Source of the DNA: Multifurca ochricompacta
Taxonomy: Eukaryota > Basidiomycota > Agaricomycetes > Russulales > Russulaceae
Direction of reading: 5' to 3'
Assembly (NCBI GenBank): GCA_022496185.1
Contig: WTXG01000029.1
Span: 186,001 to 250,000 of the forward strand
Length of the DNA: 64,000 nucleotides
The notes below the pieces were generated by a model. That model worked only from the letters and a program-made list of their open reading frames with translations. It did not search any database and was not told the origin of the DNA. Below, one piece after another: positions 37,118 through 47,020 of this stretch; the first letter of the stretch is position 1; each line of letters begins with the position of its first letter. Both the position numbers and the translations under genes were made by a program.

Positions 37118-37350
37118 GTGCCACAACCTTCGAAGGTAGCGAACCGTCTACTTAGTTTCAAGAATTTTCAACGTATTCGACGTATCCGACACTTGATGCA
37201 GACCAGTTCTCACATTTATATTTTCCAGCCTTCAAGTGTAGCAAACGGCCTACTAGTACCAGACTTGCAAGGCTACTCGTCTGTCTCAGTGTTGTCATCG
37301 ACATCGAACCCTTCTTCCCTCTCCTTTTCTCTCTCCGCTTCTAACTCACA
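37118..37350 (+). pseudogene. Inverted fragment of element A
   Basis: On the plus strand this reads like the 5' part of element A, which everywhere else lies on the minus strand: MPQPSKVANRLLSFKNF corresponds to MPQPSMVANGLSSFKSF at 17,846-18,112, followed by the STSNP stretch. It abuts a minus-strand CHAT relic at about 37,350, so a breakpoint of an inversion or a template switch must lie there. Confidence 0.5.
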
Positions 37351-38517
37351 CGGTCTCGCGATCGTACAATATGATGGAATATACACATTCAAGAAATACC
37401 GCTCGGGTCCGCCCATGGCATGAAAAGGATGAGCACAGAATACTGATGTTGGGCAAAACCAAACACAGTATTGTTTTGGGATGTTGAGCTCCTGGAACTT
37501 GTTTGACAACTGATTGGCCGATAAGCTCACAGGGGCCCTCAAGTACATAATGTAGAATGTACTGGCATCGCTTTGATTCGAGAAGGTATTTCTTTGCGCG
37601 CCCAACAGACAACCTCCCGATTCGTTTGCACGATTGTAGATGTCATTAGCTGTCGGAATAAGAGATGGAGGTGCATTGTGGAGAAGGGTGAGGATATTGG
37701 AATGCCACGCAATGATTGATGATTTGAGACAAAGTTCCTTTGTTTCACGAGTGTGTGTACGAACATGTCCTCCCTTCGCAGCCCTGGGTTCAAACTTCTT
37801 CATTCTTAAAAGTGGAATTGAACAGCTATGGCCTCAATGCCCTATTGACCTTTGCGAGTTTTGCTCAATGATCTCCTGACATTCCTACAGCGTGCACATT
37901 CTACCTTCAAGCCAGTGCGACAAACCCCCTCTAAAGACCATGGATGGCTGGTGGTGCCAGGTAGATTGTCATTCGGACCTTTATTCTACAACGGCTTATC
38001 CCAAGCAACTTACTCAATTGGACGGTTTCCAACCTACTATTTATAATATCTTCTTGTGGTTCATTCTAATTTTACCTGGGCACTCAAGGTACTTACGACC
38101 GCTCTCGCTTGTAGTAGCTGCACGTGGAATATAAATCTGATTTTTTTTAAAACAAAAGAGGTTCTTCCTCCCCAAGAGAAGGACAGGCAGGCAGGTTTCG
38201 GCAACGGGAAATTGCCTCTACAAGTTCTGAGCTTGATGTATGCCAGACCTGGCACCGGCGAGGAGTGTGAGGCATCTTGAAACTTCGGCTAGGTATGGAC
38301 TGGGATTGTCTCAGAAGGGTTTACATTCTCCAGGAGCGTAGTTGCTTCCTCACAATCGTCATCCGAATCAACCAGAAAGAAAGCGAGAAATGAGAGCTTT
38401 GGCCAAGCCGATGTTAGCATGCATACAGCCCTGATGAGGCTGGCTTCAGCGCATCGCGATTTGATAACCTTATTCAAAGGTTCTATCTCCCTCTTCTGGC
38501 AGTAACCATTAATAAAA
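37350..38517 (-). pseudogene. Relic of a TPR-CHAT gene (R3)
   Basis: The minus strand contains decayed but ordered CHAT-gene pieces: HSNILTLLHNAPPSLIPT and CPTSVFCAHPFHAMGG (N-terminal part of the CHAT domain, 37,420-37,720), a linker piece near 37,730, and TPR pieces near 38,190-38,520 (EEATTLLENV, then REIEPLNKVIKS upstream). The catalytic His/Cys part is replaced by the inverted element A fragment. Its sequence is closest to relic R2. Confidence 0.6.
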
Positions 38518-38943
38518 TTCTCTGTCAATTAGCGTTTTACGCACTGGTGTGGAAGGCTCCGCCGATGGAACTTGGACGACCTGCACGGTTGCTGGCGCCA
38601 GGATTGTCCCCGAGCCTACCTCAGTTAAATTCTCTGGCACAGACATGTATTCAAGCGCTTTGGCGCTGTGGATAACGGACGGAAATTTATATTGGGGGAG
38701 GCGTTGGGCCACGCCGTTGACGGCAACGTCGGGAGCCTGGAAACCAGAGTCCATGGAAATGACCCCACGCCCTGGTATCAACTCCGAGGCGCGCTGTCGC
38801 TCTGGACATGCTACTTCTTCACGCATTCTCGAGTTTGGACTAGCGCCAACGGATCTTTCAAGTGGAATGTTGGAGCAGGTAACGAATAGCGCACTGCGCA
38901 CCATGGGGACCATGCCAAGGTATCCTAAGTTGCCATAGCAGCC
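38515..38943 (-). pseudogene. Element A copy 5: internal fragment
   Basis: This matches element A from GCYGNLGYLGM to LIDRE. Unlike copies 1 and 3 its frame is uninterrupted through this part, so it helps to define their lesions. It is cut on one side by a retrotransposon scrap and on the other by CHAT relic R3, and lacks both the 5' half and the zinc-finger end. Confidence 0.55.
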
Positions 38944-39215
38944 TGTGTCCTGAAGAAAGCCTAAGAAGGCTTCAATGTATTGTTCTGTGTTGAGGATCTG
39001 TGGCCAGGTTAGGGCAGTGGCAGACCAGTGTTGGACCCCCCAAGTAGTATGCTGGAGATGGCACAAGGGGCAGTCAAGGACGAGGTGTGAGAAAGTCGCA
39101 CAGGTAGTGTCATCACACAGGCAGGTGTGGGCTGACATGGGTAAGGAAGGGTGGAATCGCTCATGTATTTGGCAATGAAAGCATGGTCAGTGGCAAGTCG
39201 AATATTCATATTCAT
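38944..39215 (-). mobile_element. Non-LTR retrotransposon relic (C-terminal zinc-knuckle end)
   Basis: The minus strand reads ATDHAFIAKYM, then CLCDDTTCATFSHLVLDCPL and a stretch ending FLGFLQDTGC. This is the typical C-terminus of fungal LINE proteins: a (T)GHAFIGEYY-like block, a CxC...C...H...C knuckle with CP, and a FLxFLxxTGA ending. A frame change near 39,130 and the lack of upstream RT mark it as a fragment. It is fused in frame to element A. Confidence 0.6.
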
Positions 39216-39889
39216 AGCTGAATTATCTTGCTACCCTAACCTCAGCTGCATTCATCAGATCCATCACTAATTAGACTCCAACAGACCTCTGATCCGACAG
39301 CGCGGGACAAGGTACGACAGTGGCACAATCCAATGAACTAACGAACTTTACCATCCCCAACAATTGATTTGACTTAGACTGCGAGGATACGACAAAAGTC
39401 CGATGTCTTTGATTCCTCTTCTTTCTTTTTGAGAAACTGAACGGTAGTCACATGGGTGTCAGAGCTGAACAGATCGAGAAGAACTAAGGCTTAAAATCAG
39501 TACAAGTGCGATCATTATGAACCTAGCTGGCCGTTTGACCGAAACCACAACAGCATCCATCTTCTTACAGGTGCAACTTATCAGTGGGATAGAGCTCAGC
39601 CCGCAATCTCGGCCTCCTGCGTCCTGGGCATCGCCTAGCCCATGAATAAAAATACGGGAAGTACACAAGAAAGGAATGAGATAGAACAACAATGTGAGAG
39701 TAAGGAACAGGGTATTGATACTGCAGCTCTGAGAGCATGACAGTTCCATGCGGCAACTCGAAAATGATAGAGGCCAAGAAGAACCATTCAAGGATGTACA
39801 GGAGTGCTGTTGAGCGTTCTGAATCACGGTGCTTGTCCATGAAAAACCAGTGAATGGACTCTACCTTATCCTCATAGACCAGGTCCAAC
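39216..39889. other. Spacer 3' of the DUF6534 gene
   Basis: A 144-codon minus-strand frame (39,565-39,999) with two hydrophobic stretches overlaps the DUF6534 gene end in another frame; I cannot support it as a gene. Nothing else is recognised. Confidence 0.35.
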
Positions 39890-41467
39890 TCATTCTCCCG
39901 GGTTAGCATTGTATGGGAATTCATAACCCGGGGCTGTCTTGCCCACAGGTGCACATTCCAATTCTGAGTTATTATCGTCGTGAGTGGTGCCAGTTGCACT
40001 AGACCCGTTCTGGGTAAATCTAAAGTCGCCCATGGTCACGAGTGAAACAGCAGGATGCGGGACCCCTGCCACCCCAGGTACTTGCATTCCTTTTCCTTCA
40101 AGGGCAAGTGGATTTGACTGCAAACATAGCCGATATTGATTTGCTCAGTATGACATACACTTCTACGTAGGCCAAACAGCGCACCGTAGGTAAAACCATC
40201 TCAAGGTGGCTTTGCTCGGCCATGCGCTCACGCAATCGTGTGCGCGACAGTAGTGTATCATAAATCATCTGAGCACCTTTCCTGTGAATATGCGGCATCA
40301 GTCGAAGGCAAAGGCTACTCACGTGTGTGTATATCGAACCGGATGTCATATCAAAAATAGTATAGATAGTCCAATCTGGCAACATAAAATATGTCGCTAA
40401 TTCAGCGATAGACCAGAATGCCGCAAAGAGCCCAATCTGAATGACGTTGCGGATGAGATGATTTACGATTCTGTCTGATTTTCGCAAACCACTACGCGAC
40501 GACAGAAGCGCTCGCGCAAGGAAGGCTAAGCAAGAAAAATGGGTAATTCAACCTGTGACATGGGAGAAAAGACGTACACATGATGAGACATTCGCAGACA
40601 GCCTGTATTGTGTGCCAGATAACCGACATCGTTCGCTGCGAAACGGTGAATTGGGTTTGAAAACTTTGGCTTATACTTAGGCGATCGAGGGGCGCGATAC
40701 AACAGCATGCTTAGCTACTTTTTCGAGATCCAAGTTGTCACGATATTGACCACCCCGATGACAAAGGCAGAGATCGATAATGCAATGACAAGTCCGCTCT
40801 GCAGGCGGCTTGACGTCAGCTTGTGAATACTAAAATTGGAGAACGATCAGGCAAGCAATCACAATTGCGTTGATTGACTACTAACCGGGCAGCCAGAAAA
40901 ATATTCGCCGACAAAATTAGGATGCATTGGCATGCGGAATTGGCAGGCCCCTCCCATGTGATCTCTTGAATAGGCATGAGCAAGTGGACACATTCGCAAA
41001 GAAGAACAGACCCTTGGGAGTTACGTAAATAACAGTATTAATGGTGCTACCAAACGGAAGTAAGCAAGGCTTTAACGAAAAAAGAGAAACTTACTAGACG
41101 TTCCAAGCCATGACCCAAAGCCTGGATTCAGTAACAGATGATTTGGTACTTCAGAATAGAGTATTGAAGACAAGAACGTACATAGAGCTTTGGAGGGCAA
41201 CGATGACAAACAGTGCAACGACAAAGGCTCTATAAAATTGAGTTGCAATGCAACGTGAGAGGGAACTGGTGCTCACTTTAACCGCCTCGAGTCCTTGAAC
41301 CCTACCGATACACATTATTTCTAGTCTCTGCGACCAGTAATAGAAGCGAACTCACCACAAGTCCAATATGAATACATTTGTTGGCTTATCACACCAAAAA
41401 GATATGCGTTAACTGTTGAGGGGTTAATCAAGACATCAACGTCGAGAGTATCTCCACGCCTACACAT
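39890..41467 (-). CDS. DUF6534-domain seven-helix membrane protein, multi-exon
   Basis: Exons on the minus strand spell a typical Agaricomycete DUF6534 protein of unknown function: an N-terminal helix (NAYLFGVISQQMYSYW), a helix around AFVVALFVIVALQS, then QEITWEGPANSACQC, a helix (LVIALSISAFVIGVV), IWHTIQAVCECLIM, and the family hallmark RKSDRIVNHLIRNVIQIGLF followed by a Phe/Leu-rich helix and the TLLSRTRLRERM end. The last exon is a polar tail ending ECAPVGKTAPGYEFPYNANPGE. Introns seen include 40,509-40,561 (donor GTACGT) and one just after YTH near 40,320. The start at 41,467 (MCRRGD) is a choice; upstream exons are possible. Confidence 0.65.
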
Positions 41468-44284
41468 GATGGCCAGTAAGAGAATGCCTATCAAGTAAAT
41501 GAAGATGGTCAGACCAAAAAGGGAGAGAGGGGCATTGATGGCTTGCCTAGAACTCTGGCCGCACTGAAGGTGAGGGATTCAGCCATGGGAGGAGAAAGGG
41601 GGAGGAGGTAGTGGACAGTGAATTAAAGGGCATCTACTGGTCAGTTTACAGTATATATTGTGGTTGTGGAATCGTTGACGGAGATAGACGCTGGCCGGTT
41701 CAACACAATTTGGTTCTGGTCGGTCTTCTTGAACCTGATGTCGCTGGAGAGTTGCGGGCTTGGAATGCCACTAGCATTGAAATAGGGTTCAAAAATAATG
41801 GGGGCGAGGACGAGCCACCGGCCGCTGAGGCGCCCTTTTGATTAAAGGGATCTGGTGCAAAATCTAACTGAAAAGTCGTCAACCGGTGGCGTTTGCTCAG
41901 GAAAATAGACGACGTGTTTTAGAGTGAGAAATGAGCGAGCAAGCGAGCGATATCACGGCCTGTCAGAATGGCTTTCGCTTTCATCATCTTTTCAAACTTT
42001 TATTTATTTTCAAACTTTAAATAAAATAAAATAAAATAAAATAAAATGAATATAAATAAAACCCAAACGCCGCAAAGCAACACGTGATGTACAACGCATA
42101 CTCACTCCAACGAGACCTCATCTACAAATCATGAGAAGTTCAAGGTGGGAACGCCATATCTCAGTGGATACGGTCGGTATGTGCGCGCTGGTTGCCCTGA
42201 TGCTTTATGGCCAATGACACCATTCAACTTCTCAACCCGCCAGATCTCGTCACCAAGTAGTAAGAAAATGTCTTCCTCAAAACCGCCACAATCTCCCCTC
42301 TGGGATGCTATCCTCCTCACTGTTGTGCTATCACTTCCAATAGCTTGGGACTTGATGGCTCCCCCCGGCAGTTCAAAAAATGAAGTCCCTCCTGCACATC
42401 CTCCTCGCTCGGCCTCTTCCTTAGGCAGAAGGACAGACCGTCACCCAGTTTCATTGCCCTGGGCCTTCCTATTCCCCTTCCTCCTCCCTCCTGCTATTCC
42501 CTCTCTGTTCCCCCCTCTTTCTTTGGGCACCTGGCCCACTCACTTTCATTGGTGATCTGGTCTGCAGGCTCCATGTTCTGGAAGGCTCTTAATGCTTGTC
42601 AGATCAAAGTACTTAGACGCACGTGCGTCATGCGTCATAAATCTGATTTATATTATAAAAGAAAAGAAATTTAAGATTATTTGGTTGTGGGACGCCTCGA
42701 ATCGGACCGAATCGAGGTCGAGGTGCAATTCTTGAACTTTTTGGGCCTAAAGTCTTGTTCTTGTAGCGTGCCAATTTCGCAGCCGACCGCTTGAAATGGG
42801 CAACACGAAATGATGGGCGATTGTGAAGGCGCATAGATAAAAAAAAATATTGTGATGGTGGCGCATCAAAGTTCAAAGTAGCCCATCTTACGCCCACACG
42901 CCCTCGCGCGTCTCACGTCTCACGACTACTACCGTCGTTCGCGGGAACGCGGGAACAATTTTTTTTTCCATACGCCATGTGTTCATGTGTCTTGCATTCA
43001 TGCATACATAGAACACACGACTCAACCTAACTAGACTAATCCAAGCGATTTGAAAACCAAGCGACACATCGGAACGCGGTCAGGCACTTCCGAGTCCTCG
43101 CCCCTCCGCGTTCAATCTAACTGACGACGGAACTGGAGAAGAGTATTGATACGGACGCCATTTTAGAGCAGCTAAGGCTTTTAGAAAAACCGGCATAAAG
43201 AGGTTCCTTGAACTAATGAACTCTACAGTTTCGTCCTGAAGTGGCGTGTTTGCGCCAGCGTTCACACCCCCAATATTGAGATCACATGGACACAACACGA
43301 AGTGGAAAAAGAGGCAACGAAGTTGCTTATCGACAGCTGTCCCCTTATGGGGTTGTGTCTCAAACCCAACAATTGAAATCAATCTTGGCTTCTTGGCGAA
43401 TACAATGCTTGACATCTCGACTTCCGCACTCCTCTCAAGTTGCGCAGCAAGCTGCGTACAGGGCCTCAGGGAAAGACAGCAATGAGCAGGTACCTCGCCG
43501 TCGCGATGAAGGGCGTCAAAGTGCAACAGGAAGGGTGCGTGGGCTATAGCAGACTTTGGACGCATGGGAATCGATGTTCCCAGAAAGGGAGTTGACGATA
43601 TCCTGCACCGAAGGAGATCTACTATAGGTCACTTCGGGAGAGACAACTCTTGAATGAACGGCCTAAACATCGATCCACGTGCGGTATCGCCATGGTTATA
43701 TGACTTTTTTTGACGATTTCCCTTCCCCCCTGTCGACATGATGACGGTTGCTGAACACAAATACACTGCCTCTATGCAATAATATGATACGTAATGAGCC
43801 TCGTCGTTTTTAAAATGCTCGTTTCCCAAGTGACATCATGCGGTTTATTTCGAGGGCCCACTGACACCGGCGCCAGTGGTACAAGTGAAATGAGGGGAGC
43901 CACGACCCAACACATCGCTGAGTCGGTTTTCACGAAGCGGGGTTGGCGAAATGTGGTCCTTAACCCGTCGGGATCATTCAACCAGATCCGGACGATCCGG
44001 CGTGGTACCGATCGGGATGCTGACCCGATTATCGTCTTTCGGCACGCGCGCTAGCTCCGTGGCACAGGATAGTCCCCTCCCCTCGTTCGTAGCCTGTTTT
44101 CCCTTGCATCGAACTGGTGGAGGTGGCCTTGGCCCATGCGCCATGCGGCGAGTGCCAACTAGCTGGCGCTCGCAAGTAGTCGAAGGGGAGAGTTTGGCTG
44201 ACGGGAATTTTTCAATCCTTCAGGTGTTGAGGACATACAACAGCAGCCCTATCAACAAGATATTTAGAATATCAACTTAAACTG
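41468..44284. other. Spacer with low-complexity and unsupported frames
   Basis: The stretch contains an (AAAAT)n microsatellite at about 42,017-42,046. A 136-codon plus-strand frame (42,145-42,555) and a 161-codon minus-strand frame (43,080-43,565) are open but have no recognisable domain, splice pattern or conservation visible here. I do not call genes. Confidence 0.45.
42017..42046. repeat. (AAAAT)n microsatellite
   Basis: Six AAAAT-type units follow one another in an AT-rich stretch between the DUF6534 gene and the next spacer. Confidence 0.9.
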
Positions 44285-45255
44285 TCAGGGAGCAACACCA
44301 GCACAAATTGTGAAAGAGGAACTCATGTGGGTTCCGTCCGCTTCGCTCTTCTCAGTGGTTCTATACGGGAGCTCATATCCCGCTTCTGGCTGTCTGACAG
44401 GTGCACAATCCAAATTCGAGGTATGTTGGTGCTGGTTTATCCCTGGGACATCAAACGTTTTAGAGATCAAGCTTGCCACTGACACGTCGGATGTAAAGCG
44501 GTGCGAAGCGAAAGTCAGGGACACCTGGCCTTCCTTTTGCTTTTCGAGGTGGGTATCAGTATCGCGACTGTATTAGTCTTCTTGTTCAGTACTGGGCATC
44601 TCTAGGACAAATCATGAACCGTACTTCTGTAGCCAACCCCATCTTGAAGTGACTTCCCTCGGGCATGTGCTCGGGCACGCGACAAGAGCGTATCGTATAT
44701 TACCGAACCGATAAACACGCGGTATTTTTTGGGAGAAAGAGAAATCGAGCCACATCGCCAATCTCGTGATAATCCAAACCGTGGCAAAGAATGACGCTGC
44801 GAGTGGAATAGTCACACGACAGAGTCCACCTTTGTAAGGATACTACTGCGAGACTTCAGAAGCGCTTGGATGTGGGTGGTTCGATCTAAACGGCTTCGAC
44901 TCGTTTACTCGGGGATCGATTCTGGCCTGGCCGAGGACGCACTAGTAAAACATCTAGCTCATCATTATTGCGACTTCGTCGATTGGTGGACAGGCAAGTA
45001 CCATTCGCGGCTCCGTCTTAAAGCGTGGATGCTACGGATTGAGGCGATGTCAAGTGTCCATCAGCAAGCCAAGAGATGACTAACCGGATAGCTTGGAACA
45101 CGTTTACCAATGGGACAAGAAAGTATTGAGCCATTGAATAAATAGGGTTCTCCAATAGAAACGCTTAAATGGGGGGTCAGCAGTAGCGCGTGCCTAAGGG
45201 TATAGAGCGGACCCCTAAAAAGACGAGGGTGATCTATAATCGACAACGTGAACAT
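44285..45255 (-). pseudogene. Decayed second DUF6534 gene
   Basis: On the minus strand, pieces match the gene at 39,890-41,467: VTIPLAASFFATVWIITRLA corresponds to the helix after the RKSDR hallmark, VIYDTLLSRARAHARGKSL to IYDTLLSRTRLRERM, and SNLDCAPVRQPEAGYELPYR to SELECAPVGKTAPGYEFPYN. Upstream, at 45,060-45,255, only weak similarity remains. The hallmark helix and the TLLSR segment lie in different frames. It is probably a tandem duplicate that has decayed. Confidence 0.5.
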
Positions 45256-47020
45256 AATTTAGTAAAGGGAAGACTCGGAGCTTACAAGGCATTCCGGCCG
45301 TATCCAGCTTGAGTGTCAATGATCGCAGAACGGCTGTAGACGAAGAAGCAAAGGCATACACGAAAGGTGATAACAGAAGACTCCACCGTAATGAAGAGTC
45401 AAAAAACAGTGAGGTTTTCGATGATATGATCTCACTTTACACGGAACAGATCCTTGGACCCCTGCTAACCACGGTAAGTATAGTTGGCGCCTACGGTTTT
45501 ACCATCAAAACATCCCAATACGTGTAAGATATAGGCTCATACCATTCATTATTACAAGGACTTAGTAACCCTCAGGGCAGAGCTCAACCCCTTCCCCGAA
45601 CACGCATGCTCCGTGAAGAACGAGCGTTACAACCGGAGCATCGCAGCGAGGCGCGAAAGTTTTACTTAGCAACGGCGACAGCTCGAGGACGTTGTTTTGA
45701 CATCGCGAGGGCGACGTAAGAAGTGATGCGATAAGAAGCCGCCCGAGGTTTATAGAAAATTCAGGAAGTTTAAACGTGATGACACAATGACACTTTTCGG
45801 GCTGTCCCATATTGCAATTCTCTTTTCAAGGGGTTCCTCGCGGTGACTCCTTGTTAAGTGACGGTGTTTGACGGATTAATGATCAACCCACGTTCTAGAG
45901 ACGGCCCAATTCAGGCAGGCATGGCGAGGAGCCCGACTGAATATATATTCAAATCGGGGGAAAAGGACACCCGACGTATCAGAACTTCATGCATTCATGA
46001 TTGGCTCGCTCTGGCCGAATTGCTGAACCGCTATTACCCGCTGTGCATTCCAACGGTTGGATGTTGACGACCAGTATTTATTATCTCTACAAACCTTGAC
46101 TATTTAAGTACTCCCAGTGCGGAAGAGGCAAACTTGGGTTGCAAAAACAAAGCAAGGGGCAAGCAGGCTGTGCCTGAGATGCATGAGGACCCTGATAACT
46201 CCTGGCACGTGTCGGCAACACCCGTAATAGGTCTGGCTTGATAATTTCAGCAAGGGGGAAGGACAGTAGGAGGGCAGTCAACCTGCGAGGTGACTTGCAA
46301 CTCGGAGGCTCCTCCCTGATTTACTCAAGAGGGCAAAGGGCTTGATAGGGTTTTAAGTTTAAGGCTAATTAAGTCCGTTCTCTGTTAGCACCGCAAGTAG
46401 AACTCATCGCCAGCCAGCGTGCTACTGGGGCTGGCAACATATCGTACGGGATTGGAATATGCTCGCCTGACTGTCGCCGAGACGCTTTCGCGGAGAAACA
46501 ATAATAAGATATAGCAGTGGGCTTGCATTTTCAGTTCGCCTTGACGTTACAAGTAGTTAGCACAGGTTTTCCAGAAGATGTTAAGGTACAATTTATCGGG
46601 TATCTGGGTGCCATCGACCGACGTGTATTACGTCTCCCCCCTTGTTAAACGGAAAGCAAGCTCATCGGGGAGGGAGCGGGAAGGGGAGGGAAGGTGATAA
46701 AGTGATTGTGAGGGGTATCATAGGAGCATACCGGGCCGGTTCATAACCGGTACTATGCCATTTTAACTTCTTGTCTGGTTTCAAAACCACCAGGACATAC
46801 ATCCAAGCAAGGTAGAGTAGGTCATTAAATCTGTTAGTTCGGTATCAAAACCTATCATCGTTGACCAACGGTCACTTCAGCAAAATCTACTGATCAAAAC
46901 AAACTGAGGCAGAAGCGAAGCCCCAACTTATGCGAAGGCACCCCGTGATTTTTCATCACGTATAAATAAACAAAGTGTTCGGGATCAATCCCCTAAGGGT
47001 AAAGGTACTACTACGACAAA
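45256..47020. other. Intergenic region upstream of the P450
   Basis: No gene is supported over about 1.7 kb. A CGTATAAATAAAC stretch at about 46,959 lies some 60 nt upstream of the P450 ATG and is a plausible TATA box. Confidence 0.45.
46959..46971 (+). promoter_or_regulatory. Putative TATA box of the P450 gene
   Basis: TATAAATA about 60 nt before the ATG at 47,021, with an ACAAAATG start context. Confidence 0.45.

Noticed and set aside
39565..39999. 144-codon minus-strand frame with two hydrophobic stretches
   Set aside because: It overlaps the end of the DUF6534 gene in another frame and has no recognisable family; kept only as a note.
42145..42555. 136-codon plus-strand frame
   Set aside because: No domain, no splice support, and the Pro/Phe-rich composition fits translated pyrimidine-rich noncoding DNA.
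43080..43565. 161-codon minus-strand frame
   Set aside because: Open but without recognisable domain or homologous copy in the window; it could be a gene but nothing here supports it.
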